Positions 56,057-64,000 of a stretch of 64,000 nt of DNA are shown in pieces. How positions within the stretch are numbered: position 1 is the first letter of the stretch; the number at the start of each line of letters is the position of its first letter. The position numbers and the translations under genes are program-made. The stretch lies in the NCBI RefSeq assembly GCF_009208735.1, contig NZ_WFLJ01000011.1, positions 124,001 through 188,000 on the forward strand, in the 5' to 3' direction. Source of the stretch: Janthinobacterium rivuli. Lineage in GTDB: Bacteria > Pseudomonadota > Gammaproteobacteria > Burkholderiales > Burkholderiaceae_D. The notes under the pieces are model-generated. The model was not told where the DNA came from. It did no database searches and worked only from the letters and a program-made list of their open reading frames with translations.

Positions 56057-57667
56057 ATGCATTCTAAAATCCTCATTCTCGATTTCGGTTCCCAAGTCAC
56101 CCAGTTGATCGCCCGCCGCGTGCGCGATTCCGGCGTGTTTTCCGAAGTCTTCCCGTATGACGTCAGCGACGAATTCGTGCGCAACTATGGCGCCGCCGGC
56201 GTGATCCTGTCGGGCAGCCACAATTCCACCCTGGACGGCGACTCGCCGCGCGCGCCGCAAGCCGTGTTCGAGCTGGGCGTGCCCGTGCTGGGCATCTGCT
56301 ACGGCATGCAAACCATGGCGGCCCAGCTGGGCGGCAAGGTGGAAAACGGCCTGGTGCGCGAATTCGGCTACGCCGAAGTGCGCGCCCGCAGCCACACCAA
56401 GCTGCTCAACGGTATCGCCGACTTCGTCACCGACGAAGGCCACGGCATGCTGAAAGTGTGGATGAGCCATGGCGACAAGGTGCTGGAAATGCCGCCAGGC
56501 TTCAAGTTGATGGGCAACACCCCGAGCTGCCCGATCGCCGCCATGGCCGACGAAGAGCGCCAGTTCTACGGCGTGCAATTCCACCCGGAAGTGACGCACA
56601 CGGTGCAGGGCAAGGCCATGCTCGGTCGTTTCGTGCATGAAATCTGCGGCTGCAAGTCGGACTGGAACATGCCCGACTATATCAGCGAAGCGGTGGAAAA
56701 AATCCGCGCGCAAGTCGGCACCGACGACGTCATCCTGGGCCTGTCCGGCGGCGTCGATTCGTCCGTGGCCGCTGCCCTGATCCACCGCGCCATCGGCGAC
56801 CAGCTGACCTGCGTCTTCGTCGACCATGGCCTGCTGCGCCTGGACGAAGGCAAGATGGTGATGGACATGTTTGCCAAGAACCTGGGCGTGAAAGTTATCC
56901 GCGTCGATGCGGAAGACCAGTTCATGGGCCACCTGGCCGGCGTCACCGACCCCGAGCAGAAGCGCAAGATCATCGGCCGCGAATTCGTCGAAGTGTTCCA
57001 GGTCGAGTCGGGCAAGCTGGTCAACGCCAAATGGCTGGCGCAAGGCACGATCTATCCGGACGTGATCGAATCGGCCGGCAAGGGTAAAAAGGGTCAGACC
57101 ATCAAGAGCCACCACAACGTGGGCGGCTTGCCGGACACCATGAAGCTCAAGTTGCTCGAACCCTTGCGCGAACTGTTCAAGGACGAAGTGCGCAAGCTGG
57201 GCGTGGCCCTGGGCTTGCCGCATGACATGGTCTACCGTCACCCATTCCCGGGCCCGGGCCTGGGCGTGCGCATCCTCGGCGAAGTCAAGAAAGACTACGC
57301 CGACCTGCTGCGCCGCGCCGATGCCATCTTCATCGAAGAACTGCGCAACACGCCGTACGAATTCGTCGCCGGCCAGGCCGTCGACCCGGACGCGCTGCCC
57401 GCGAACTGGTACGAAGCGACGAGCCAGGCGTTTGCCGTCTTCCTGCCCGTCAAGTCGGTGGGCGTGATGGGCGACGGCCGCACCTACGAATACGTGGTGG
57501 CCCTGCGCGCCGTGCAGACGCAGGACTTCATGACGGCCCATTGGGCGCACTTGCCGCACAGCTTGCTTGGCAAGGTCTCCAATCGCATCATCAATGAAGT
57601 GCGCGGCATCAACCGCGTCGTCTACGATATCTCGGGCAAACCGCCGGCGACCATCGAATGGGAATAA
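56057..57667 (+). CDS. guaA: GMP synthase (glutamine-hydrolysing)
   Basis: A 536-residue enzyme making GMP from XMP. The glutaminase half has Cys81 in [15 protein letters not shown] and the His-Glu pair in QFHPEVTHT. The ATP-pyrophosphatase half has the P-loop [15 protein letters not shown]. The C-terminal end [16 protein letters not shown] is conserved and intact. The 3' end of guaA is a known target of island integrases, and an integrase gene follows 400 bases downstream. Confidence 0.99.
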   Translation: MHSKILILDFGSQVTQLIARRVRDSGVFSEVFPYDVSDEFVRNYGAAGVILSGSHNSTLDGDSPRAPQAVFELGVPVLGICYGMQTMAAQLGGKVENGLVREFGYAEVRARSHTKLLNGIADFVTDEGHGMLKVWMSHGDKVLEMPPGFKLMGNTPSCPIAAMADEERQFYGVQFHPEVTHTVQGKAMLGRFVHEICGCKSDWNMPDYISEAVEKIRAQVGTDDVILGLSGGVDSSVAAALIHRAIGDQLTCVFVDHGLLRLDEGKMVMDMFAKNLGVKVIRVDAEDQFMGHLAGVTDPEQKRKIIGREFVEVFQVESGKLVNAKWLAQGTIYPDVIESAGKGKKGQTIKSHHNVGGLPDTMKLKLLEPLRELFKDEVRKLGVALGLPHDMVYRHPFPGPGLGVRILGEVKKDYADLLRRADAIFIEELRNTPYEFVAGQAVDPDALPANWYEATSQAFAVFLPVKSVGVMGDGRTYEYVVALRAVQTQDFMTAHWAHLPHSLLGKVSNRIINEVRGINRVVYDISGKPPATIEWE

Positions 57668-57711
57668 TCTCCCGTCCGGCACCGTAAGGTAACGCCGGGT
57701 CAATGAAACAG

Positions 57712-57745
57712 CTAAGCCCCTGATTTTTCAGGGGCTTTTTTTATT
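57712..57745 (+). terminator. terminator after guaA
   Basis: AAGCCCCTGA and TCAGGGGCTT form a stem with a TTTT loop, followed by TTTTTATTTT. It shields guaA from the island genes. Confidence 0.92.
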
Positions 57746-57794
57746 TTGTCTGGCAAACGCAAGCAACCCAGGGCAGAGCCAAGCCCGTTTTTTT

Positions 57795-57960
57795 GTGGGT
57801 ATGGTTATGGGTACTCAACTTGCTGCCTGGAATATGTCACATTTGGTTCCTACAGCCCATTTTGCACGGCGAGGGTATCGGTGAGGGTACTTATTTGGTT
57901 AAGGTGTTGATTTTAAAGGCATTTATTGAATCCCGGAGCGCTCGTCGCGGCGAGGGTATC
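57795..57960. repeat. GGGTA-type direct repeats upstream of the integrase
   Basis: The 12-bp sequence GGCGAGGGTATC occurs twice (57868-57879 and 57949-57960). Shorter relatives TGGGTATGG (57796), TGGGTAC (57808) and GAGGGTAC (57883) lie in the same gap. Clustered short repeats between an attachment site and its integrase gene are typical of integrase arm-binding sites. Confidence 0.6.
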
Positions 57961-58067
57961 TGGACCTCGTGAGTAGCAGCAGATGTCACTTTTTTTTCGT
58001 GCTAAGTGATTGATTGTTTGAAATATATCCGGTGCCGATACAGACTTTGTATGAATGGGAGGAGCCT

Positions 58068-59264
58068 ATGCTGACCGATACGAAATTGAAGAATCTGAAA
58101 CCAGCAGAGAAGGCCTACAAGGTGCCGGATCGTGATGGCATGTATGCGACGGTTCTCCCCAGTGGCACGATCTCGTTTCGCTATAACTACCGCGTCAATG
58201 GCCGATACGAAACCTTGGTGCTCGGACGCTACGGGGCCGGTGGCTTGAGTTTGCAGGAGGCGAGGGAGCGCTTGCGGGAAGCGAAGAAAGCGCAATCAGA
58301 AGGCAAGTCCCCGTCGCGCCTCAAAGCCCAATCGCGCCATCAGTTGGCCACTGGAGAACCATTCAGCGTCTGGGCGGAGCGTTGGCTAGTTAAGTACAAA
58401 ATGGCGGAGTCGACGCGGGACATGCGGCGCGCAGTGTACGAACGCGATCTGAAACGCCCATTTGGCAATCTCTTGCTGCATGAAATTACGCACAACGAGT
58501 TGCGTTCCGTATGCGACGCCATCCTCGCACGTGGCGCCCCTGCGACGGCCGTGCATGCGCGCGATATCGTTAAACTGGTCTTCAAGTATGCGGAACAACG
58601 AGGACAACAGATAGTCAACCCGGCCGATCTGGTCGCTCCCTCATCCATTGCCGTATTTGAGCCGCGCGACCGGGCATTGGGGGCCGAAGAGATCGCGTTG
58701 TTCTACGAATATATCGAATACGTGCAGTGCGCACCGACCTTGCGCCTGGCTTGCAAATTATTATTGCTCACGATGGTACGCAAATCCGAACTGACGGAGG
58801 CAACATGGAGTGAGGTCAACTTTACCGATGCGCTATGGACTATTCCGGCCCGACGTATGAAGCGCCGCAACCCCCACAACGTCTACCTGTCTCGCCAGGC
58901 ATTGGATATGTTCGTTGCGTTGCGTACCTGTGCCGGCACATCCGACTATATTTTGCCATCGCGATATGACCCTGATGTGCCGATGAATCGTGCGTCGCTC
59001 AATCGCATCTTGGAGTCGGTCTGCGCCACGGCACGAGACGGCGGGAAACAACTGGCCGATTTTTCGCCGCACGATTTGCGGCGAACAGCATCGACCCTGC
59101 TGCACGAAGCCGGCTACAACACCGATTGGATCGAAAAATGTCTTGCCCACGAGCAGAGGGGCGTGCGAGCCGTGTACAACAAGGCTGAGTATTCGGTGCA
59201 GCGCCGAACCATGCTGCAGGAGTGGGCAGACATGATCGACGCCTGGACAAAGCTGAAAGAGTGA
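58068..59264 (+). CDS. tyrosine-type integrase, P4 family
   Basis: A 398-residue site-specific recombinase. The N-terminal arm-binding DUF4102 domain (about 1-85) contains VPDRDGMYATVLPSGTISFR. The catalytic domain shows Arg in MVRKSELTEATW, His-x-x-Arg in SPHDLRRTASTLLHEAG, His in CLAHEQRGVRAVYN and Tyr in KAEYS. GGGAGGAG lies right before the ATG at 58068; the frame is open 54 bases further up. It should integrate and excise the island at guaA. Confidence 0.95.
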   Translation: MLTDTKLKNLKPAEKAYKVPDRDGMYATVLPSGTISFRYNYRVNGRYETLVLGRYGAGGLSLQEARERLREAKKAQSEGKSPSRLKAQSRHQLATGEPFSVWAERWLVKYKMAESTRDMRRAVYERDLKRPFGNLLLHEITHNELRSVCDAILARGAPATAVHARDIVKLVFKYAEQRGQQIVNPADLVAPSSIAVFEPRDRALGAEEIALFYEYIEYVQCAPTLRLACKLLLLTMVRKSELTEATWSEVNFTDALWTIPARRMKRRNPHNVYLSRQALDMFVALRTCAGTSDYILPSRYDPDVPMNRASLNRILESVCATARDGGKQLADFSPHDLRRTASTLLHEAGYNTDWIEKCLAHEQRGVRAVYNKAEYSVQRRTMLQEWADMIDAWTKLKE

Positions 59265-59268
59265 GAGA

Positions 59269-59670
59269 CTACCTGAGCGCTTTGCGTTGCACAGGGTGTG
59301 CTTGCGGCACCGCAGGCAGGCGTGCCGCCGTTTGCTGTTCTGCGATCCATGCGTCCACTTCCTTGAGATCCCAGGCGACCAAACGCGAGGTGATGCTAAA
59401 GCGCCGTGGAAACTGCCCTCGTTTTTCAAGGTTCAGGATGGTCCGCTCGCATAGCGGCACTTTTTGCAAAAGCTGGCGGCGTTTAATGAGGACCCGGCCA
59501 GGTATCCTGAGGTCGCTCTCGGTAAGCGTCCGTGCTGCGCGGGGTGATCGGCTGGCTTTCTGAGCAGCCTGACGCTGGCGCTTGATGCCGCTGATAATTG
59601 CCCGCTGACCAAAGGCTGGATACACCGAGGGGGCAAAGGGCGATTGGTTCGAAGGGGGATTGTATTTCAT
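59269..59670 (-). CDS. AlpA-like excisionase/regulator with N-terminal extension
   Basis: A 133-residue protein. The core (about 60-115) has VPLCERTILNLEKRGQFPRR and LVAWDLKEVDAWI, the winged helix-turn-helix of AlpA/MerR-like phage regulators. The first 50 or so residues are basic and low in structure (KRQRQAAQKASRSPRAAR), an unusual extension. It converges on the integrase with 4 bases between stops. AlpA proteins control excision of P4-type islands. GGAG precedes the ATG. Confidence 0.82.
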   Translation of the reverse strand: MKYNPPSNQSPFAPSVYPAFGQRAIISGIKRQRQAAQKASRSPRAARTLTESDLRIPGRVLIKRRQLLQKVPLCERTILNLEKRGQFPRRFSITSRLVAWDLKEVDAWIAEQQTAARLPAVPQAHPVQRKALR

Positions 59671-59803
59671 GATGAACTGTCTCCATGAACGATGACGGAT
59701 GATCCTGAGCCATGGTGGCTGCGCTGATCGTGGTCATCAAGTTGAAAACAGGCATATTTTGGTGGCATTTCACGGCAATTGATGGATGCTGTCGCGGCGG
59801 CCG

Positions 59804-60397
59804 TCAGTGGCGTGTGGCCGATTGGTCGTGGTCATGTGGGAAAGCGTTGGCATGCGAATGGCCTATGGGACGTTTCCTGCGCTCCGGTCCCTGGATAGGT
59901 GTCTGTATCCGCTGAGTACCTGTTACCTCTCTACGACGATGGTGCCGGCAGCGTAGCCCGGAACAGTAGAGATGGGCGGTCCGCTGGACGGTTTTCAGCG
60001 TAGGTATGAACATTTCTTCGAACAGCTGGAGCGTGCCGGCGCAGGACGTCCAATGGATACATACCGGCGCGTGTAGGGCAGTGATGTCAATCGCGATGCA
60101 ATGGCTTAATCCGTAGGTTTCCCGCTCTTCCTCAGACAACGCTCCGCACACCAGCAGAGCCTTGTCATGGGCATGGCACCACTTGATCAGTTGCCGGACA
60201 TCCTTCGGGGCGAACCTCGATACCCGCTCGATCACGATCATTGCAATGCCGTTGTGTACCAGGGGCGTGGCCAGGGGAGACATACAGTCGGTCCCTGGGG
60301 CCACGCGATAGGCTGGCCCAAACGCGGTTTCCATCGCAGCGATACACCATGCCTGGGTCACAGGCAGTTCACTGCAGAGCATCATTTTTATGCACAT
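59804..60397 (-). CDS. hypothetical island protein
   Basis: A 197-residue protein with a strong ribosome site (GGAGGAAG). I do not recognise it. The N-terminal 120 residues alternate strands and helices (MIVIERVSRFAPKDVRQLIK, KALLVCGALSEEER) a little like a nucleotide-binding or receiver fold, but no P-loop is visible. The C-terminal tail is rich in Arg and His. It is probably co-transcribed with the gene upstream. Confidence 0.6.
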   Translation of the reverse strand: MCIKMMLCSELPVTQAWCIAAMETAFGPAYRVAPGTDCMSPLATPLVHNGIAMIVIERVSRFAPKDVRQLIKWCHAHDKALLVCGALSEEERETYGLSHCIAIDITALHAPVCIHWTSCAGTLQLFEEMFIPTLKTVQRTAHLYCSGLRCRHHRRREVTGTQRIQTPIQGPERRKRPIGHSHANAFPHDHDQSATRH

Positions 60398-60470
60398 GGC
60401 TTCCTCCGTGCCGGCGCAGTGGTTTTAGTCTCCCTATCCGCGATGCGGGTAGCAAGGCTTATTAAGCCTG

Positions 60471-61256
60471 TCAGGGGCTCGCGGACGCCTCTTCGCCCAT
60501 CTCCGTAGCAGGATCGCTCAAAACGCTCCCAGGGGCCGCATTGGGCTCTGCGGCGCCTGATTGTTGAGGTTCGCCGTCGAACGATGTGCGCATGGCGGAT
60601 CCCTCTCCAGGGGATGGATGGCTGTTCGTTGTGGTGGATTTGCGTTCGGATACGGGCAGGGCATTGATACGTTTGAGCAGGCCCAGGGACAGCGCGCGCG
60701 TGGTGGCGGTCACTGCGCGTACGGTTTTCTTGATCTGCGATTTTTCGGCGATGAGCTGGCTTGTCGAGAGCGCTTCGTCAATGCACAAGGTTTCGAGCAT
60801 GGGCATGAGCTGGTCGACTTTGCTGATCAATTCCAGTAATCGCCGGCCGAACATGGAAAAGACTTTGGCCTCAACGGCGAGAGGTTCGATGTCATAGCTG
60901 GCCAGTTCGGTGATGCCATGTTGATGGCACAGTTTCTCGAAAGCGACGATACGCTGGTTGGCCAAGGCAATGCGCGCGTCGAGCATGGTGCGCAATTCCT
61001 GTTCCACTTTATCGACATCCTCGGCTGGTAGTTTCATCCTGCCAAAGACGGAAATAAAATGGAAATTCGCTTGTGAGACGTAGAAGCATCGCAAGTACAA
61101 ACGCTTGCCCTCCGGGCTGGCGAGCGTGATATTGACCTTGCGGCTCGCAGATTCGACACGCGTCAGATCGGCGGGGCCCTCCTTGGCCAGCAACTTCCTG
61201 TTGGTTTCGCCGTGATCACGCGTGACGATCAAATGGGTGGGAGCTGGGTGGTTCAT
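60471..61256 (-). CDS. island protein, possibly DUF1845/AcaB-like
   Basis: A 261-residue, mainly helical protein. It resembles a group of conserved integrative-element proteins (DUF1845, also called AcaB-like) in size and general layout, with long helices at AEDVDKVEQELRTMLDARIA and FGRRLLELISKVDQLMPMLE. This is a weak guess. The C-terminal 50 residues are low-complexity. The ATG at 61256 has GAGGA upstream; the frame is open to 61409. Confidence 0.6.
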   Translation of the reverse strand: MNHPAPTHLIVTRDHGETNRKLLAKEGPADLTRVESASRKVNITLASPEGKRLYLRCFYVSQANFHFISVFGRMKLPAEDVDKVEQELRTMLDARIALANQRIVAFEKLCHQHGITELASYDIEPLAVEAKVFSMFGRRLLELISKVDQLMPMLETLCIDEALSTSQLIAEKSQIKKTVRAVTATTRALSLGLLKRINALPVSERKSTTTNSHPSPGEGSAMRTSFDGEPQQSGAAEPNAAPGSVLSDPATEMGEEASASP

Positions 61257-61463
61257 GATGATGTCCTCGAAAATGCCCATGGGGCTACATGACATGGTGT
61301 ACTCGCCATCATGCTGATTCAAGAGGAATGCACGGAGCTTTGGAAGCGTATTTGCGGGTACTGCGCGCGCGCGTGTGGGCGGCTGATAACCGCATTGATT
61401 CGCACACAACCGCGGTTCCCACCGCAGGTCAATTTGCGGATGGCATTTTTCGTCGAACCTGTG

Positions 61464-61492
61464 TTGACAGGCAGGTGAGGGCGGCCTAAAGT
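61464..61492 (+). promoter_or_regulatory. putative promoter facing the island replication genes
   Basis: TTGACA (61464-61469) and TAAAGT (61487-61492) have a 17-base spacer. It would start a transcript some 340 bases before the gene at 61843. Confidence 0.5.
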
Positions 61493-61621
61493 CAGGACAT
61501 CATCGCAGTAGCTAGCCCTGCATCGTCCGGCAAGCCTTTCAATTGCGCCCAGCGCGCCGCAGCACCGATTGGACAGTCTCCTGTTTCCAGGCCCGACGTC
61601 CGTGTTTCTGAGTAACGAGAG

Positions 61622-61663
61622 TGTTTTGACGCGCCATGCGTGCCGCGCAGTCACGTCAAAACA
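61622..61663. repeat. 10-bp perfect inverted repeat in the island gap
   Basis: TGTTTTGACG (61622-61631) and CGTCAAAACA (61654-61663) are exact complements across 22 bases. Two-turn spacing of symmetric half-sites suits a dimeric or paired DNA-binding protein; it could also fold as a hairpin. Confidence 0.6.
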
Positions 61664-61842
61664 TTTTGCATACGTTTTCAGGACGGTAGCTGGCATCCCG
61701 CCGAAACGGCATCAGCCGACAGTATCAAGCCAGTCAATTGAAGTTCCGGTGCGTCGTAGCAACCGGATGATCTATTTCCCCCTTTGGGACGATGCGGCCC
61801 GAGAGGGAGTTGCCTCGTCCCATTTTCTTGTGCGAGGCAATC

Positions 61843-62463
61843 ATGAGCAGATATCAGATCAACTATTGTCGCGTCCCCCAGGATAGGGACACTTCTTTCC
61901 ATCCTGGCGTGCCGCGCGAACCCGTAAAAAGGGTATCCGCGCGCGAGACGAATGATGACGCGATTGAATTTTCAGAAGAGGAGTTGGTGGCATTGCACTG
62001 GTGGCTGTTACGCAAGGTGAGTTTGCTCAGCGACCCGCGCACGCCATTGGAGGAGAAGTTTGAACTGGTTCGTTGGGTGTTCACGGATCCGGTTCGGGAT
62101 ACGCAGCCGTTTTCCTTCGTCAATTGCATGAAGGTGGTCAGTGGCAGTCCTTTGTCGCAGCTACCGTTCATCGGTGCCGTTGATGCGCAGGAAGTGCGCG
62201 ATTGGATTGGTTCCCAGTTGTGCCGCTGGTTTCTGGGTTCGCTGCAGGACTACCCAGCGTGGGTCCGGCAGGCGGTACTGGAAAAGCCAGACTGGATTTC
62301 CGACAATTTATTCAAGAACCCGCAGTGGATGAATGAGCAGATCAAGCTCCATCAATCCGACCTTTTTACATCGCTGGGTGCAGCAAAAGATGAGGATTGC
62401 TTGCGTGGGCATGTCGGTAAGTCTGGACGGCAGGTAAATACGAAGGGAGGGCGCCATGCTTGA
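61843..62463 (+). CDS. hypothetical island protein
   Basis: A 206-residue protein with a good ribosome site (GAGGCAATC-ATG). I do not recognise it. It is rich in Trp (LHWWLLRKVS, RWFLGSLQDYPAWVRQ) and acidic near residues 38-50. It overlaps the next gene by 8 bases and so is probably translated together with it, ahead of the primase-like gene. Confidence 0.65.
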   Translation: MSRYQINYCRVPQDRDTSFHPGVPREPVKRVSARETNDDAIEFSEEELVALHWWLLRKVSLLSDPRTPLEEKFELVRWVFTDPVRDTQPFSFVNCMKVVSGSPLSQLPFIGAVDAQEVRDWIGSQLCRWFLGSLQDYPAWVRQAVLEKPDWISDNLFKNPQWMNEQIKLHQSDLFTSLGAAKDEDCLRGHVGKSGRQVNTKGGRHA

Positions 62464-62797
62464 TGCATTCATTGCCGCTGCATTCCCTTCCGTTCGCTTC
62501 TGTCGGGTGCGGGACATCGACGAGTTGACTTTCAGAATCAAGGAAAGCGAGATTGTTGTGGGGAAGGCAGGTCGTGTTTTTTATCTCGGTCAAGAACTGC
62601 GGTCAATACGCTTGTCCTTAGTGCCGGGCGGTTTTCAAGTCGATCCACAGCGTGGGCGTCCGGAGAGAAGAGCGATGTCCTTCACCGTAAACGAACTGCT
62701 GTCTGGGGAGATTGGCGTTGCCATGGATCACGGGTGGCTGTTTACACGCCGTGTGGCATGCCTCGAGCCGTGGCAATCCTCTCAGGGGCTGACATAG
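62456..62797 (+). CDS. small hypothetical island protein
   Basis: A 113-residue protein in the same operon, GGGAGGG before its ATG. Beta-rich, with FRIKESEIVVGKAGRVFYLG in the middle; no known motif. It ends 10 bases before the primase-like gene, which suggests a role in island replication or maintenance. Confidence 0.6.
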   Translation: MLDAFIAAAFPSVRFCRVRDIDELTFRIKESEIVVGKAGRVFYLGQELRSIRLSLVPGGFQVDPQRGRPERRAMSFTVNELLSGEIGVAMDHGWLFTRRVACLEPWQSSQGLT

Positions 62798-62807
62798 GGA
62801 GGGCGAC

Positions 62808-63830
62808 ATGAGCAGAGATAAGGAAGAATTCAACGCGCTCTTTCAGCAAGTCAAGCAGCGTGCGTTTGGAAGATGGACGGAAATTCTGCTGGCGCTGGGC
62901 GTGGATGCGAAAGTGCTCAACCAACGTAATCAGCCGTGTCCCTTGGGTGATTGCGGCGGCACCGACCGGTTTCAGTACACGGATAAGTTTGGCCACGGCA
63001 ACTATGTTTGCCGTGGCTGCGGCGCCGGTGGCGGATTCAAATTGTTGATGGGTTGCCTAGGGCTCAGTGCTGTTGATGCACTTGGCAAGGTAGACAGCTA
63101 CCTGGGTATGAGTGCACCGAAGCCACCGATCTCGCTCTCACAGGATGCACGTGCCGAACGCGATGGTCTGATTCGGAAGATTCTGGCCGACACGGTGCCA
63201 GTGATGCCCGGAGATGAGGTGGACAGGTATCTGCGGAACCGGGGCGTGAACCTGGAACGCTACCCGTCGACGCTGCGCCTGCATCCTGCGTTGGGTTACT
63301 ACGAGCGCGACGGGCAAACTGGTAAAGCCGTTGTGGTGCGACGTTACCCGGCCATGGTGGCCTGTGTGCAGGATAAGAGTGGCCACACGGTGTCGTTGCA
63401 TCGGACTTACTTGAGCAATGGCGAGAAGGCCCGCGAATGCGCAGTCAAGAAGTTACTGTGCGCTGGCATCGATGGCGCTGCCATTCGTCTGGCTCCATCC
63501 ACAGATGAATTGGCTGTGTGTGAGGGCATCGAGACAGCGCTGGCGGTCATGAAGCGTTCGCATCAGCCAGTGTGGGCAGGGATTAGTGCCGGAAACCTGG
63601 AAAAACTGTGGATCCCGGACACAGTCAAACGCCTGCGCATTTACGCCGACAACGATGCGCATGCATTTTTTGATGGGCAGGCCGCTGCATATAGCCTCGC
63701 GCGTCGCTACCTGAAATCCCATGCACGGCGGGCAGGGCGATCGGCCGAGGTGTTTGTGCCGAAGTCGGCTGGCGCCGATTGGGCAGAGGTGTTACTGAAA
63801 ATTTCACACCGCACTTGTCGTGCGGCGTGA
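62808..63830 (+). CDS. primase-like protein with zinc finger and Toprim domain
   Basis: A 340-residue protein. Residues 44-71 form a CHC2-like zinc finger as in P4 alpha-type primases (CPLGDCGGTDRFQ and VCRGCGAGGGF; Cys44, 49, 68, 71). The second half has a Toprim fold with VCEGIETALAVM (about 236-247) and LRIYADNDAHAFFDG (about 274), giving the Glu and DxD residues. No helicase domain is attached, unlike the P4 alpha protein, so a separate helicase is expected nearby. It likely primes island replication. Confidence 0.88.
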   Translation: MSRDKEEFNALFQQVKQRAFGRWTEILLALGVDAKVLNQRNQPCPLGDCGGTDRFQYTDKFGHGNYVCRGCGAGGGFKLLMGCLGLSAVDALGKVDSYLGMSAPKPPISLSQDARAERDGLIRKILADTVPVMPGDEVDRYLRNRGVNLERYPSTLRLHPALGYYERDGQTGKAVVVRRYPAMVACVQDKSGHTVSLHRTYLSNGEKARECAVKKLLCAGIDGAAIRLAPSTDELAVCEGIETALAVMKRSHQPVWAGISAGNLEKLWIPDTVKRLRIYADNDAHAFFDGQAAAYSLARRYLKSHARRAGRSAEVFVPKSAGADWAEVLLKISHRTCRAA

Positions 63831-63995
63831 GGTGCAGAGAGCAAAACAGTGAATTTGGCGCGGTGGCCGGTTGGTCGCCGCATGATGGCGCAATGCTGCG
63901 CCCACGTGGAATCGAGTACATTCCGCGTGCTTGACCCTGCGGGGATGCGTTCCCGACAGGGAGCTGCATCGCCCGCTTTTTTCATGGAGGTTGTG

Positions 63996-64000
63996 ATGAA
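63996..64000 (+). CDS. start of a further gene, cut by the window edge
   Basis: GGAGG at 63987-63991 is followed by an ATG at 63996. Only the first codons are visible, so nothing can be said about the product. Confidence 0.3.

Larger units (their letters stand above)
61257..61842. other. divergent regulatory gap in the island
   Basis: About 590 bases between divergent gene groups. Contents seen are a promoter-like pair at 61464-61492 facing right and a perfect 10-bp inverted repeat at 61622-61663. CCGCA and TGCGG also flank a 7-base centre near 61422. A plus-strand frame at 61569-61886 has no ribosome site and is not accepted. Confidence 0.5.
57668..64000. mobile_element. genomic island at the guaA 3' end (left part)
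   Basis: The region from the guaA end to the window edge holds a P4-type integrase, an AlpA-like regulator, unknown genes and a primase-like gene, with lower GC and looser codon use than the core genes. guaA is a documented integration site for islands with tyrosine integrases. The attL core should lie in the last codons of guaA; the matching attR is not inside the window, so the island is at least 6 kb and continues to the right. Confidence 0.8.

Noticed and set aside
57668-58067. a tRNA gene as the island attachment site
   Set aside because: No tRNA cloverleaf was found; the neighbouring gene is guaA, itself a known target.
61569-61886. 105-residue plus-strand frame in the island gap
   Set aside because: No ribosome site, and it runs over the well-supported start at 61843 in another frame.

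Overview
The window looks like a chromosome segment of a high-GC betaproteobacterium of the Oxalobacteraceae (Janthinobacterium/Duganella/Massilia type). That placement is an inference from gene content and protein style: the block smc-zipA-ligA, the block rpsB-tsf-pyrH-frr-uppS-cdsA-dxr-rseP-bamA-skp-lpxD-fabZ-lpxA-lpxB-rnhB, a short Burkholderiales-type H-NS protein and a PEP-CTERM protein. No tRNA, rRNA or CRISPR array was seen.

Layout. 1-3.8 kb: two unknown genes that overlap by one base, then an MFS drug-efflux gene with its TetR regulator, and a tiny membrane-protein gene on the other side of a palindromic operator. 3.9-6.4 kb: a two-gene exported-protein operon. One product has Ig-like, NHL-propeller and dockerin regions; the other is a PEP-CTERM protein whose N-terminal half resembles a cohesin. 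6.6-11.6 kb: glycine cleavage operon gcvT-gcvH-gcvP behind a tandem glycine riboswitch with a clear sigma70 promoter. 11.7-13.1 kb: a ClpP-like protein and a PAP2 phosphatase. 13.3-21.8 kb: smc-zipA-ligA-galU-def. 22.0-27.1 kb, minus strand: PilZ protein, rRNA pseudouridine synthase, glnD, map. 27.4-43.9 kb: a long plus-strand run for translation (rpsB, tsf, frr), UMP kinase, isoprenoid and phospholipid synthesis (uppS, cdsA, dxr), envelope assembly (rseP, bamA, skp), lipid A (lpxD, fabZ, lpxA, lpxB) and rnhB with an rRNA methyltransferase. 43.9-50.8 kb: a class V aminotransferase, the divergent ppsR/ppsA pair, dps, and an NfeD-SPFH pair. 51.4-54.4 kb: an H-NS family gene, an IS1595-type insertion sequence, smpB, and the pair ratA-rnfH. 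54.5-57.7 kb: guaB and guaA.

From about 57.7 kb to the right edge the window enters a genomic island integrated at the 3' end of guaA. It has a P4-type tyrosine integrase preceded by short direct repeats, an AlpA-like regulator, several genes of unknown function, and a zinc-finger/Toprim primase-like gene. The far end of the island is outside the window.

The most unusual structures are: (1) a 740-bp tandem duplication inside the lipid A operon that gives two intact, diverged fabZ genes separated by a decayed lpxA start and an lpxD tail; (2) the adjacent dockerin and cohesin-like PEP-CTERM genes, which suggest a surface-docking pair; (3) an insertion sequence that landed in the T-tract of the smpB terminator; (4) two related hairpin elements, after def and between pyrH and frr; (5) a LigA about 115 residues longer than usual. 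All calls come from reading the sequence; no database search was run.
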